From CALJFL01 sp039964455 (GTDB lineage: Bacteria; Pseudomonadota; Gammaproteobacteria; Pseudomonadales; Halieaceae): a stretch of 64,000 nucleotides of DNA. Location of the stretch: positions 1 through 64,000 of the forward strand of contig JBDVXK010000012.1 in the NCBI GenBank assembly GCA_039964455.1. Direction: 5' to 3'. The notes under the pieces were generated by a model. It was not told the DNA's origin and ran no database searches. It worked only from the letters and a program-made list of their open reading frames with translations. Positions 44,004 through 52,698 of the stretch are shown here, piece by piece. The first letter of the stretch is position 1. Each line of letters opens with the position of its first letter. Position numbers and translations under genes: made by a program.

Positions 44004-46422
44004 CGCACAGGCTACCACCGACCCTACACCCTGTTTTCACTGTGGCGAGCCTCTTAATGGTGAAGATCGTTTCGCCGTAGAGATAAACGGGGTCAGCAAA
44101 CCTATGTGTTGCCCGGGCTGCCAGGCAGTGGCCAGCCTTATCGCCGGCAGTGGTATGGCTGGATTCTACGATCAACGGTCCGCCTATAACGAACGCCCCG
44201 AGCAGCTGATCGCTGCACCGGCAGAATCATTCGCACCGTATGACGACCCCCAGCTAGCTCAACTCTTTCTGCGCCGTGAAGCCGACCAACAGTGGCATGC
44301 CTCTTTACTCATAGGCGGGATGACCTGTGCCGCCTGTACCTGGCTAATAGAACATACGGTGCAGCGTCTGCCGGGTGTCGCCTCTGCCAACGTAAACCTG
44401 CAGCAGGGCCGCCTGGATGTTCGCTTCGATCGCGATCAGCTGCCCTGCTCTGCGCTGTTCACTGCGGTTGCCGCACTGGGCTACCGGGTGCAACCCTTCG
44501 AAGCCAATGCCAGACGAGAACAGCTGGCACTGGATTACAGGCAGGATTTACGCCGACTGGCAGTGGCCGGGATCGGCATGATGCAGGTGGGAATGTTTGG
44601 CGTGGCCCTACATGCGGGCGACATACAGGGCATAGCTTCCGAGTATCAGGGCCTGCTGCGCTGGGTTAGCCTGATAGTTGCCAGCTTCGTGGTGATATTC
44701 TCAGCCAGACCCTTTTTTCAATCCGCATGGCAACATCTGAAACAAGGCGCATTAGTGATGGACCTGCCGGTTGCGTTGGCCATTGGCCTGGCGTGGGTTG
44801 CCAGCGGCTGGGCGACGCTCAGTGGCACCGGGCAGGTCTACTTCGATTCAATTGTGATGTTCACCTTCCTCTTATTACTGGCACGTTTTATCGAGCTGCG
44901 TTCAAGACGCCGCGATAATGGCAACTGGCTTGATGCCCAAAGCCAGCTGCCAGTCACGGTAACGCTGCAAAAAGAGAACCAGTGGGTACAAGTACCGCGA
45001 CTGCAAATACAAGCCGATGATCGTTTGCTGGTGACCGCCGGCTCAGTCTTTCCCGCAGACGGAAAAATACTGGTCGGTGCTAGCGCTGCCCGTGAGGATG
45101 CCTTCAGCGGCGAACATCTGCCTAGAGATATTGCACCCGGCGATAGTGTTTTCGCCGGTACCGTTAACATCGAATCTGCAGTGGAAATCAGTAGCTATGG
45201 GACCTACGCAGATACCCGATTGGCCGCACTGCAGCGCAGTACCGAATCCGGCCGACAGGGAAAACCCAGATTGGCTGGATTAGCCGACAGGCTGGCCTCA
45301 CGCTTTGTGGCAATAGTGTTGCTGGTAACTGCTGCCACTGCAGTTTTCTGGAGCCAGGTCGATCCGGAGCGCGCCCTGTGGATAAGCCTTTCAGTACTGG
45401 TAGTCAGCTGCCCCTGCGCCCTTGCATTGGCAACGCCTGCAGCGCTGGCCAACGCGGCCGCAGCCTTACGTAACGCCGGCATATTGGTGCACGGCGATAA
45501 TGCACTGGAAGCCCTGGCACGCACCAACCATCTGATCTTCGACAAAACAGGCACGCTAACCCATGGCGACCTGACTGTCGCAAAGGTTATAGCGATATCA
45601 GGGCAAGACGCAGCCGAAGCGCTGGCACTGGCCGGCAGCCTGCAGCAATACAGTAACCACCCTATTGCAGAAGCATTCAGCGACGTAGATGGTAAACGGC
45701 AAGTTGAAAGCGCTGACTATCGAATTGGTGCCGGTATATCGGGTGTTATTAACGGTGTCACCTACCGAACCGGTAGCGTCGAATTCTGTCGCGAACTGTG
45801 CCCCGCACTTCCTCAGCCACCCACCATCAGCGACTACTGGATTGCCCTGGTAAGCGAGGTCGCTCCCATCGCCTGGATATCCCTGAATGATCCGGTGCGT
45901 GAATCCGCCGCCGCCGTTATTCAATGGGGCAACGCGCAAGGCTTAACTATCGAACTACTGACAGGTGACAGCAGTGGCCAGGGGCCATTATTGGCTGAGC
46001 AGCTCGGCATAAGCGAGGTTCGAGCTGGACAGACGCCGGAAGACAAACTCGCCCATGTCAGCCAGCTGCAAACAGCGGGGGCCGTCGTTACCATGGTAGG
46101 CGACGGCCTCAACGACGCTCCAGTGCTGGGCCGGGCAGATACCTCTATCGCTATGGCCAATGCAGCCGACCTGACGCGCGCGCAGGCTGACCTGGTCATG
46201 GTAGACGCTGACTTGCAAATAATACCCATAGCTTTTCGCAAGGCCCGGCAATGTCGTCGCGTCATACTGCAAAACTTCGCCTGGGCACTAAGCTATAACG
46301 CCTGCGCCATACCGCTGGCTGCAAGCGGCTATATTGCACCCTGGGCTGCTGCTGTAGGAATGTCACTAAGCTCACTGCTGGTGGTTGGTAACTCACTGCG
46401 GTTAAATAGACCTGTTCGATAA
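43996..46422 (+). CDS. ccoI: Copper-transporting P-type ATPase (CcoI/FixI)
   Basis: An 808-residue P1B-type ATPase that delivers copper for the CuB site of cbb3 oxidase. An N-terminal Cys-rich region (CFHC and CCPGC, about residues 13-42) precedes a heavy-metal domain with GMTCAAC (about 110). The membrane metal site CPC is near 474, the phosphorylation site DKTGTLT near 515, and GDGLNDAPVL near 700. The FixI type differs from exporting CopA by its role in oxidase maturation. It overlaps ccoH and is followed by ccoS. Confidence 0.94.
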   Translation: MADAQATTDPTPCFHCGEPLNGEDRFAVEINGVSKPMCCPGCQAVASLIAGSGMAGFYDQRSAYNERPEQLIAAPAESFAPYDDPQLAQLFLRREADQQWHASLLIGGMTCAACTWLIEHTVQRLPGVASANVNLQQGRLDVRFDRDQLPCSALFTAVAALGYRVQPFEANARREQLALDYRQDLRRLAVAGIGMMQVGMFGVALHAGDIQGIASEYQGLLRWVSLIVASFVVIFSARPFFQSAWQHLKQGALVMDLPVALAIGLAWVASGWATLSGTGQVYFDSIVMFTFLLLLARFIELRSRRRDNGNWLDAQSQLPVTVTLQKENQWVQVPRLQIQADDRLLVTAGSVFPADGKILVGASAAREDAFSGEHLPRDIAPGDSVFAGTVNIESAVEISSYGTYADTRLAALQRSTESGRQGKPRLAGLADRLASRFVAIVLLVTAATAVFWSQVDPERALWISLSVLVVSCPCALALATPAALANAAAALRNAGILVHGDNALEALARTNHLIFDKTGTLTHGDLTVAKVIAISGQDAAEALALAGSLQQYSNHPIAEAFSDVDGKRQVESADYRIGAGISGVINGVTYRTGSVEFCRELCPALPQPPTISDYWIALVSEVAPIAWISLNDPVRESAAAVIQWGNAQGLTIELLTGDSSGQGPLLAEQLGISEVRAGQTPEDKLAHVSQLQTAGAVVTMVGDGLNDAPVLGRADTSIAMANAADLTRAQADLVMVDADLQIIPIAFRKARQCRRVILQNFAWALSYNACAIPLAASGYIAPWAAAVGMSLSSLLVVGNSLRLNRPVR

Positions 46423-46438
46423 CCAGAGCCAAAGCACT

Positions 46439-46624
46439 GTGGAAAGCCTCTATTTTCTTATCCCCATCGCACTACTCTTTTGCATTGTTGCGATCAAGCT
46501 GTTGCTATGGGCAATCGACAACGGCCAGTACGATGACCTTGATAAAGAGGCTTGGCGCGTTCTGGTTGACGAAGAGGCACCAGCGCCACCCCCTGAAAAA
46601 GAGACGGAAGAGCCTCCCCGATGA
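46439..46624 (+). CDS. ccoS: cbb3 oxidase assembly protein CcoS
   Basis: A 61-residue protein with a single N-terminal membrane helix (about 4-26) and an acidic tail rich in Glu and Pro. The stretch WAIDNGQYDDLDKEAWRVL is the family signature. CcoS is required to insert haem and copper into cbb3 oxidase in Rhodobacter. Start is GTG; its stop overlaps the next gene's ATG by 4 bp. Confidence 0.92.
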   Translation: MESLYFLIPIALLFCIVAIKLLLWAIDNGQYDDLDKEAWRVLVDEEAPAPPPEKETEEPPR

Positions 46625-47343
46625 CTGCGATCGACTACCTCGGTGCCATTGGCCTTGGCCTGGCAGGCGCTGGGCATTGCCTGGGAATGTGTGGAGGCAT
46701 TGCAGCAGCACTTAACCTGGGCGGCTCAGGCTCAAAAGCGGTTACCGTGTCTTACCACCTGGGAAGAATTTGCAGCTACACCCTATTGGGCGCTTTACTG
46801 GGCTTTGCTGCCGGTAGCATTGAACTTGCAGCATGGACGATTGGCTTACGCTATCTGGCCGGCGTATTACTTATCGCCATGGGACTCTACATCGCCGACT
46901 GGTGGCGTGTCCTTTCGATATTGGAACGCGCCGGCGCACATTTATGGCGGCCCGTACAAGGTTTCTCCTCGCGGTGGTTACCCGTGCGCGATTGGCGGGG
47001 AGCCCTGGCACTGGGTCTGTGCTGGGGGCTTATGCCCTGCGGCCTCATCTATAGTAGTCTCGCCTGGGCTGCCACAGCCCAGAGTGCCTTCACGTCGGGG
47101 CTGCTCATGTTGCTATTCGGCGTGGGAACACTACCGGCCATGATCGCTACCAGTTTCGGTGCCGAGCATGTGCAGGCGCTATTACGTAAACGCGGCCTTA
47201 AACTTCTGATCGCCCTACTGCTGATTGTTGCCGGTGTATGGACAATCTATCTTACTGCCAGTCACCGTGACCATCTGCCAGCGGGTAATCCCGCGCTAGC
47301 GCCCAGTAATCAGCACCAGCATCACGAGCACCCCTCTAACTGA
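46621..47343 (+). CDS. TauE/SafE-like exporter with His-rich tail
   Basis: A 240-residue membrane protein with about six helices, of the short TauE/SafE/DsbD-like family often encoded after ccoS in proteobacteria. The first helix carries AGHCLGMCGGIAAAL, a His/Cys motif typical of this subgroup, and the C-terminus ends with a His-rich segment (NQHQHHEHPSN). Position and metal-type residues suggest a role in copper or thiol handling for cbb3 assembly, not sulfite export; this is inference. Its stop abuts that of the DUF1330 gene on the other strand. Confidence 0.85.
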   Translation: MTAIDYLGAIGLGLAGAGHCLGMCGGIAAALNLGGSGSKAVTVSYHLGRICSYTLLGALLGFAAGSIELAAWTIGLRYLAGVLLIAMGLYIADWWRVLSILERAGAHLWRPVQGFSSRWLPVRDWRGALALGLCWGLMPCGLIYSSLAWAATAQSAFTSGLLMLLFGVGTLPAMIATSFGAEHVQALLRKRGLKLLIALLLIVAGVWTIYLTASHRDHLPAGNPALAPSNQHQHHEHPSN

Positions 47344-47658
47344 TCAACCCTGGGACGGCAATCCGTGCACCATGGTGAGGAATTTCAGCTCTGTACCCGC
47401 CCGACGATGCTCTGACAAAGCCTGGTAGTCGGGGTCGTTGTACCAGTCTGTAGCGGCCTGCTCACTGGGAAACATAAAGATCACCATACGACCCTCCCGA
47501 GGGTCGGCCCCTTCGAATGTCACGGTATTGTCATCAAAGGTAAAAAACTGACCTCCGTGCCGCTTCAATATCGGGAAAAACCCTTTTTCGTAGGTTCTGT
47601 AAGTATCGGCGTCGTGAACGGTGAAATTTGCAATTACATAAGCGGGTGCATCAGACAT
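47344..47658 (-). CDS. DUF1330 domain protein
   Basis: A 104-residue protein that is wholly a DUF1330 domain, a dimeric ferredoxin-like alpha/beta-barrel fold. The typical features are AYVIANFTVHDADTY near the start, GGQFFTFDD, and MFPSEQAATDWYNDPDYQAL. The role is not established; relatives are stress-related or small oxidoreductase-like proteins. The ATG follows GGAATAATC. It stands alone, tail to tail with the TauE/SafE gene. Confidence 0.9.
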   Translation of the reverse strand: MSDAPAYVIANFTVHDADTYRTYEKGFFPILKRHGGQFFTFDDNTVTFEGADPREGRMVIFMFPSEQAATDWYNDPDYQALSEHRRAGTELKFLTMVHGLPSQG

Positions 47659-47833
47659 GATTATTCCTTAGCTGTATGGGTTACTAAACAGAGCCGTGTC
47701 AGCGGTTTTGAAAGACAAAAGCCAGACGCCTTGGCAAAACAATCAAAGGCAGCTCGAACAGATGGCGAAACACTGACCCAGCGCAACATGATAACGCCAT
47801 TAGGGGTTATGATTACAGTCCCCCAAGAACTGA

Positions 47834-47860
47834 GGCCGGACCGGGGAGCGATTTCCGGCC
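47834..47860. other. Inverted repeat in the leader of the endonuclease/phosphatase gene
   Basis: A perfect 7-bp inverted repeat (GGCCGGA at 47834-47840 and TCCGGCC at 47854-47860) with a 13-nt loop, about 30 bp before the GTG start at 47890. It could form a hairpin in the mRNA leader. No function is assigned. The rest of the 231-bp gap shows no gene. Confidence 0.4.
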
Positions 47861-47889
47861 CAACGTCTACTCATCTAAAAGGATGGAAC

Positions 47890-48645
47890 GTGACCCAGGA
47901 AATTCGCGTACTAACCTACAATATCCACAAGGGCTACTGCACAGGTAATCGTCGATTTGTGCTGAACGCCATGCGCGAGCGGATTGCCGAAACCGGAGCT
48001 GACATTGTTTTCCTGCAGGAAATTCATGGCACCGCTATCAAGAGTGCTGCAAAGAAAAAACGTTTCTCCTACCCGGAACAACCGCATTTTGAGTACCTTG
48101 CAGACCAGGCCTGGCCTCACTACGCTTACGGCCGCAATGCCATCTACCGCAAGGGTGATCACGGCAATGCCATTCTCAGTATGTTTCCCATTGTTGGATG
48201 GGAAAACATCGATGTATCACTGTTTCCACATTCAAGTCGCAGTATATTACACGGCGTTATCGAGTTGCCTGGTCGCGATCTACGCCTGCATACGCTTTGC
48301 GTGCATTTAGGTCTGCTGGAGCAGGAGCGGCGGGAGCAGCTAAAGGCACTGACCAGGCGCATTGACGCGCATGTTCCCCATGATGAACCACTGATTATTG
48401 CCGGCGACTTTAATGACTGGCGGCAGCGAGCCGAACGCCATCTGCGCAGCGACCTGGAACTGGCAGAGTTGTTTGTAACCTTGCGCGGGCGGCACGCCAG
48501 AACATTTCCGGTGTGGGCGCCAGTTCTATCAGTGGACCGCATCTACTATCGCGGCCTGCAACCCAGTTCGTGTCAACGTCTCAGTAGAGGGCATTGGCGT
48601 GATCTGTCCGATCATGCCGCTCTGCTTGGCGTGTTCGAAATATAG
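47890..48645 (+). CDS. Endonuclease/exonuclease/phosphatase family protein
   Basis: A 251-residue soluble protein of the EEP superfamily. Metal and catalytic motifs are visible: LTYNIHKG near the start, FLQEIHG (catalytic Glu), AGDFNDWR, and the C-terminal SDHAALLG. Such proteins are often called endonucleases but many are phosphodiesterases or lipid phosphatases; the substrate is not clear. The GTG at 47890 is preceded by AAGGA at 7-nt spacing and begins just before the conserved core, so I prefer it to the longer open frame. Confidence 0.88.
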   Translation: MTQEIRVLTYNIHKGYCTGNRRFVLNAMRERIAETGADIVFLQEIHGTAIKSAAKKKRFSYPEQPHFEYLADQAWPHYAYGRNAIYRKGDHGNAILSMFPIVGWENIDVSLFPHSSRSILHGVIELPGRDLRLHTLCVHLGLLEQERREQLKALTRRIDAHVPHDEPLIIAGDFNDWRQRAERHLRSDLELAELFVTLRGRHARTFPVWAPVLSVDRIYYRGLQPSSCQRLSRGHWRDLSDHAALLGVFEI

Positions 48646-48691
48646 CCTTACAGGCTATTGCTAGACGATTTTTGCCGGGGTTTTCCAGACC

Positions 48692-48723
48692 AAAAAAAAG
48701 CCCCGATACCGGAGTACCGAGGC
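48692..48723 (-). terminator. Intrinsic terminator after ompW
   Basis: On the minus strand, a stem of about ten pairs (GCCTCGGTAC with GTATCGGGGC, two G-U pairs) and a 4-nt loop is followed by a run of eight T. It lies about 40 bp after the ompW stop. A second small perfect hairpin (TGGCCG/CGGCCA) lies between the two, at 48734-48754. Confidence 0.8.
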
Positions 48724-48761
48724 AGACACCCTGTGGCCGAAGGTGAGACGGCCAAAGGGGG

Positions 48762-49445
48762 TTAGAACTTATAGGCGATACCGACGTTGTAAACCCAGGG
48801 GTCAATATCAACATCAAATTTCACCCGGCCTACATCGGTTTTGATCGTCGCTTCTGTACTGATGTCGATGTACCAGACGCCGGCATTGATCGCCCAATGT
48901 TCACCTAGCGGTATATCAACACCCGCCTGCGCTGCCAGCCCAAAAGAGTCGCTCAGAGACAGATCCGCTTTAGTCGCGCCTATCAATGCCCCCAGAGCTC
49001 CTTCAAGATCGCCATCGACTTCCTCATCGAAGAACAATGTGTAATTCAGGCCAACGCCCAGGTAGGGCTGCCAGCCAGTACTGCCGCCACGCGGATACCA
49101 TTGCAGGCTTAATGTAGGTGGCAGATGTTTGGTTGAGCCGGCGTCCAGAGGTAATCCCTTGAGGCTGATATCATGTTCGAAAGGCGTAGCCGCGAGCAGC
49201 TCCATTCCCCAGTTGTCGGTAATCATGTAGACGGGGATAAGCCCAAGCTGAGTATCGTCATCCACCTCCACGCCGCGTAATACAGTGGCCGGCTCAGTGG
49301 GTAGCGTGATTTTGTCGCTGTCATCATTGGGCGACACCGTCGTGGCACCAACCCGAACAATCCAGTCCCCCTCTTCATAGGCATAACTACCGGCACTGAC
49401 ACCAGTCATAAGGGCCAGCACAGCTGCGGTTAACGCTTTGTTCAT
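48762..49445 (-). CDS. ompW: OmpW family outer membrane protein
   Basis: A 227-residue outer-membrane protein. A signal peptide (about residues 1-22, ending SYAY) is followed by an eight-strand barrel with the family start GDWIVRVGATTVSPNDDS, and the protein ends with the aromatic YKF used by the Bam machinery. OmpW forms a narrow hydrophobic channel and is often regulated by oxygen and envelope stress. The gene has its own terminator and an inverted repeat just upstream of the ribosome binding site. Confidence 0.93.
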   Translation of the reverse strand: MNKALTAAVLALMTGVSAGSYAYEEGDWIVRVGATTVSPNDDSDKITLPTEPATVLRGVEVDDDTQLGLIPVYMITDNWGMELLAATPFEHDISLKGLPLDAGSTKHLPPTLSLQWYPRGGSTGWQPYLGVGLNYTLFFDEEVDGDLEGALGALIGATKADLSLSDSFGLAAQAGVDIPLGEHWAINAGVWYIDISTEATIKTDVGRVKFDVDIDPWVYNVGIAYKF

Positions 49446-49468
49446 TGTTCACTCCTGTTGCGATCACG

Positions 49469-49489
49469 GAGTGCAGATCGACTGCACTC
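49469..49489. promoter_or_regulatory. Inverted repeat upstream of ompW
   Basis: A perfect 8-bp inverted repeat (GAGTGCAG-ATCGA-CTGCACTC) ending about 24 bp before the ompW ATG. It may be a repressor operator or a hairpin in the mRNA leader. It does not match the FNR or sigma-E consensus. Confidence 0.5.
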
Positions 49490-49590
49490 TCCAGCTGCAA
49501 TCCTATGGAATGCGCAGAAGAGAGGCATTGATGTCAGTCAAGGGAATGCAAGGCACAGAAAACACGCGGGATATCGCGAGCGCCACCGGA

Positions 49591-50274
49591 TTACTGCCAG
49601 GGAAAGTCCAGCGGCATCCCGCAACCGCGTAAGGTGTCCCCATTAAGCGTCACAGTCACCTGGGCAGGAAAGGCGTCGCCCTTCATGGTATCGGTGCAGG
49701 ACTCGTCAACTATCTCAACAATCAACTCATTGGCCTCTGTTATCGCGTGATAAATCCGGCCATTGGCAAGTTCCTGTGAACCCGGGTCCGGCGTCATCAC
49801 ACGATTCATGCCATAGTCGCCCACATACAGGATTTGCGCACCATCGCGAATTTCCAGATGCCACCCGGGCTCGTTGCCGACGGCGCGGAAGTTGACGCCA
49901 CGCCGGCGGGCATCTTCCCAGGGCGCGCGACCTGGTACCAGCTGACAATCAGAATGCTGCTGCCCATTGAGGAAAAGTGTGGCCTCCTCCCCCTTGGTCC
50001 AGAAGATCACCTCACCCTCCTGATATTTGACACCGGAGGCGCTGCGTACCTGCGACAGGATGAGGTAGCGATCATCCAGCCATACCGCCATCTCCCCGGG
50101 GCCGATTCTGGCTACAAATTCATAACCCAAACACTCATACACCAGGGTTGAACCCATGGGCCTGGGGTCAGGCAAAAAATCCTTCACACCTTCCTTAGCT
50201 TCCGCCTGAGAGCCTTCACCGCTGGCGCAGGCGCCCAGCAGAAACAGACTGATCACAGCGAGACGAGATAGCAT
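49591..50274 (-). CDS. Lipoprotein with MliC-like and COG3650-type domains
   Basis: A 227-residue predicted lipoprotein. The signal ends in LLGAC (lipid Cys at about 18). The first domain (about 42-115, VYECLGYEFVARIG ... NGQQHSDCQL) resembles MliC, the membrane-bound lysozyme inhibitor; the second (about 125-225) has the FRAVGNEPGWHLEI signature of the uncharacterised COG3650 family. A role in protecting the envelope is likely. The ATG at 50274 follows AAGGTG; a TTG at 50298 overlaps the rarD stop and is less likely. Confidence 0.85.
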   Translation of the reverse strand: MLSRLAVISLFLLGACASGEGSQAEAKEGVKDFLPDPRPMGSTLVYECLGYEFVARIGPGEMAVWLDDRYLILSQVRSASGVKYQEGEVIFWTKGEEATLFLNGQQHSDCQLVPGRAPWEDARRRGVNFRAVGNEPGWHLEIRDGAQILYVGDYGMNRVMTPDPGSQELANGRIYHAITEANELIVEIVDESCTDTMKGDAFPAQVTVTLNGDTLRGCGMPLDFPWQ

Positions 50275-50294
50275 GCGAGTCACCTTCAGTTTTT

Positions 50295-51218
50295 TCAATT
50301 TTGATTCGCCGCCACTTCCGCGCGTCGGCGTACGCGGCGGGCGCGTCTATAACCGTCTACTGTCACCACAAACAGGCCAACCCAAACCAGGCCGAAAGCG
50401 ACCATCTGGGCCGGCACCAACGGTTCGCCGAACACCCAATAGGCAACAATAAGTTGCGCTGTGGGCCCTATATAGAACACCAGCCCCAGCGCAGTCAGAG
50501 GTAGTAAGCGGCTGGCAGCGACATAGGTCATCAGGGGTACCGCGCTATAAAAGCCGGCCCCGATCAGCAGCAGATCAATCTTTATCCCATGCACACCAAA
50601 GCCACCACCCTCGCGATAGATCAACCAGGCAAGAGCAAAAGGCAGCATCAACAGAGCCTCCAGTAGCAGCCCTTCCATAGATTCAATCGCAATACCCTTG
50701 CGGATTGCGCCGTACAAACCGAAGGACAGAGCAAGACTCAGCGCCACCACTGGCAGCCCGCCATAATAGGCAACCTGCACCAACACCGCCGCTACAGCGA
50801 AGCCAATACCCCACTTCTGCGCAGTATCGATACGCTCGCCGAAGATGGTCAGGCCAATGACCACGTTAACCAATGGCAACAAAAAATAACCCAGGCTGGC
50901 TTCCATCGCCTGCTCGTGGGTAACCGCCCAGATAAAGACGCCCCAGTTCGCGGCACTGAAAAAAGCGGCCGCTGCCATGATTGCCATGGTTTTGGGTTGG
51001 CGGAGTAACCGCATGGTCGCGCCCAAGCGGCCGGCAATCATCAACGTCAGTACAACGGCAAATACCGTCCACACCACCCGGTGAGCCAGCAGGTCGCGCG
51101 TATCGATAAGCTGAAGTTGCACCCAGTAGAGTGCGGCAAAACCCCAGATCAGATAGGCCGTAACACCCAGCAAGGTACCGCGCTGCTTGTCACTAATATT
51201 GTCGAGCAAGGCCGCCAT
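50295..51218 (-). CDS. rarD: EamA-family transporter, RarD type
   Basis: A 307-residue inner-membrane protein with ten predicted helices in two EamA repeats. It matches the RarD (chloramphenicol-sensitive) subfamily, visible in LLGVTAYLIWGFAALYWVQL near the N-terminus and the SAANWGVFIWAV segment. The substrate is not known. It starts 3 bp after the TauE/SafE gene stop and precedes the MliC-type lipoprotein gene. Confidence 0.9.
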   Translation of the reverse strand: MAALLDNISDKQRGTLLGVTAYLIWGFAALYWVQLQLIDTRDLLAHRVVWTVFAVVLTLMIAGRLGATMRLLRQPKTMAIMAAAAFFSAANWGVFIWAVTHEQAMEASLGYFLLPLVNVVIGLTIFGERIDTAQKWGIGFAVAAVLVQVAYYGGLPVVALSLALSFGLYGAIRKGIAIESMEGLLLEALLMLPFALAWLIYREGGGFGVHGIKIDLLLIGAGFYSAVPLMTYVAASRLLPLTALGLVFYIGPTAQLIVAYWVFGEPLVPAQMVAFGLVWVGLFVVTVDGYRRARRVRRRAEVAANQN

Positions 51219-51221
51219 ACG

Positions 51222-51950
51222 CTATGCCTGCACTCCATCCAGGAAAGGGAGCGCTATCATACGCAACGCCAGCAGCGTGACAAGCACTCTGAACCAGCGC
51301 TGAAAATCCATCTGCGGTATGTAGCGGCGCAGCCAGGTGCCTGCCCAGGACCCAAGCACACTGGCGACAACCATTGCTACGATAAGCCACCACCAGGGGC
51401 CAAAGCTGAAGCCAATAAATACAAACGCTAGCGCCTTGATCAGATGACTGATACTCATATAGGTCGCGGTGTTAACCACCAACCAGTCGCGCTGTATGCT
51501 CTTGCGCGCCAACACCGCCGCCCCTAGCGGCCCGGTTGCGCCTGCCAACATACCCAGGCCCGATTGATAAAACCCTAACAACAACAATGACCACTGCCCT
51601 TCGCCTCGCGGCTTGGGCAAGGGCAACCAGGTCAGCATAAGAATAAGTACGCCGATAATCGCCGGTAACCACTGCAACTCGAGGTTGGCGTAAATTCCCC
51701 CGCCGGCAAAAGCGCCAGCAATACTACCCACAGTGATTGCAGGCACCAGCGTCCAATCGATATGGCGCCAGCCGAAGGCGGCGCGGGAGGTATTACTGGC
51801 AAGTTGCACTAGCGCATGTATTGGAATGATCGCTGCAGCCGGAACCAGTCCGGGCATCAGGGCGATTAGCAGAACCCCGCCGCCCATACCGATCGCACCA
51901 GCCAGGCAGGAGGTCAGGAAGGCGACCGGTATTAGCAGGAGTGCTGTCAC
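51222..51950 (-). CDS. TauE/SafE family sulfite exporter-like protein
   Basis: A 242-residue membrane protein with seven or eight helices of the TauE/SafE (COG0730) family. The N-terminal SCLAGAIGMGGGVLLIALMPGLVP contains the glycine-rich motif of the family, repeated in weaker form in the second half. Family members export sulfite, sulfoacetate or related anions; the substrate here is unknown. It is a different type from the short exporter after ccoS. The GTG start overlaps the stop of the GST gene by 4 bp. Confidence 0.9.
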   Translation of the reverse strand: MTALLLIPVAFLTSCLAGAIGMGGGVLLIALMPGLVPAAAIIPIHALVQLASNTSRAAFGWRHIDWTLVPAITVGSIAGAFAGGGIYANLELQWLPAIIGVLILMLTWLPLPKPRGEGQWSLLLLGFYQSGLGMLAGATGPLGAAVLARKSIQRDWLVVNTATYMSISHLIKALAFVFIGFSFGPWWWLIVAMVVASVLGSWAGTWLRRYIPQMDFQRWFRVLVTLLALRMIALPFLDGVQA

Positions 51951-52615
51951 CCCGATTCCACGCCGGCCTCATCCTGGGCAACAATCCAGGTCTCGCTGGA
52001 CGCATCCGCGAGCCACTCCCTGAGTACCGGGTCGGACAGCGCATGCTCACAGTAGGCCCTGATATCATCCGGCAGGGCCACGGTGTAGCCCATAAACCGA
52101 ATGACAACCGGGGCGAACATCGCGTCCGCCAGGCTGTACTCACCCAGCAACCAGCCACCGGCATCTGCATGGCAGGCAAGACTGTCGGACCACAGGGTCC
52201 ACATTCTCTCAAGATCCGCCTGCAGCGCATCGTCGATGGGAATCCTGCGATTACTGGCGCGACAGTTCATTGGCATACGGTTGCGCAGTTCGCTGAAGCC
52301 GCTGTGCATCTCTGCCACCATGCATCGACCCAGTGCTCTGCTGGCCGCATCTTCCGGCCACAAACTGCCCTGGGCAAACTGTTCATTAACATACTCCCCA
52401 ATAGCTAGGGAGTCCCAGATGCATTGGCCGTCATGCCACAGTACCGGCACCCTGCCAGAGGGCGAGTAGTCGGCAATACGCTCGGCAAATTCGGGGGTAT
52501 CCAGGGGTAGCAGAACGGTGTCAAAAGACGCTTCGGCTTTGCGCAGCGCAAGCCAGGCCCGCAGGGACCAGGAGGAATAGTTTCGGTTACCTATGACCAG
52601 TTGCAATTCGCTCAC
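51947..52615 (-). CDS. Glutathione S-transferase family protein
   Basis: A 222-residue two-domain protein. The N-terminal thioredoxin-like domain begins LVIGNRNYSSWSLRAWLAL, where the NYSSWS stretch supplies the catalytic Ser of the YfcF/zeta-like group, and GRVPVLWHDG holds the cis-proline. The helical domain follows. It conjugates or isomerises electrophiles with glutathione; the substrate is not known. GTG start after AGGAG. It lies at the head of the gst-tauE-rarD-lipoprotein run. Confidence 0.9.
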   Translation of the reverse strand: MSELQLVIGNRNYSSWSLRAWLALRKAEASFDTVLLPLDTPEFAERIADYSPSGRVPVLWHDGQCIWDSLAIGEYVNEQFAQGSLWPEDAASRALGRCMVAEMHSGFSELRNRMPMNCRASNRRIPIDDALQADLERMWTLWSDSLACHADAGGWLLGEYSLADAMFAPVVIRFMGYTVALPDDIRAYCEHALSDPVLREWLADASSETWIVAQDEAGVESG

Positions 52616-52698
52616 CAGGGGCTCCTACAGCAGAGAGTCTGAAAGAACCCTTACGGTAGCGTAGACGCCACCGTAGTCAACCTAATTGCAACCCGGGC

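Noticed and set aside
47557..47889. A long N-terminal extension of the endonuclease/phosphatase protein
   Set aside because: It would overlap the DUF1330 gene in antisense and its residues are not family-like; the GTG at 47890 has a good ribosome binding site and starts at the conserved core.
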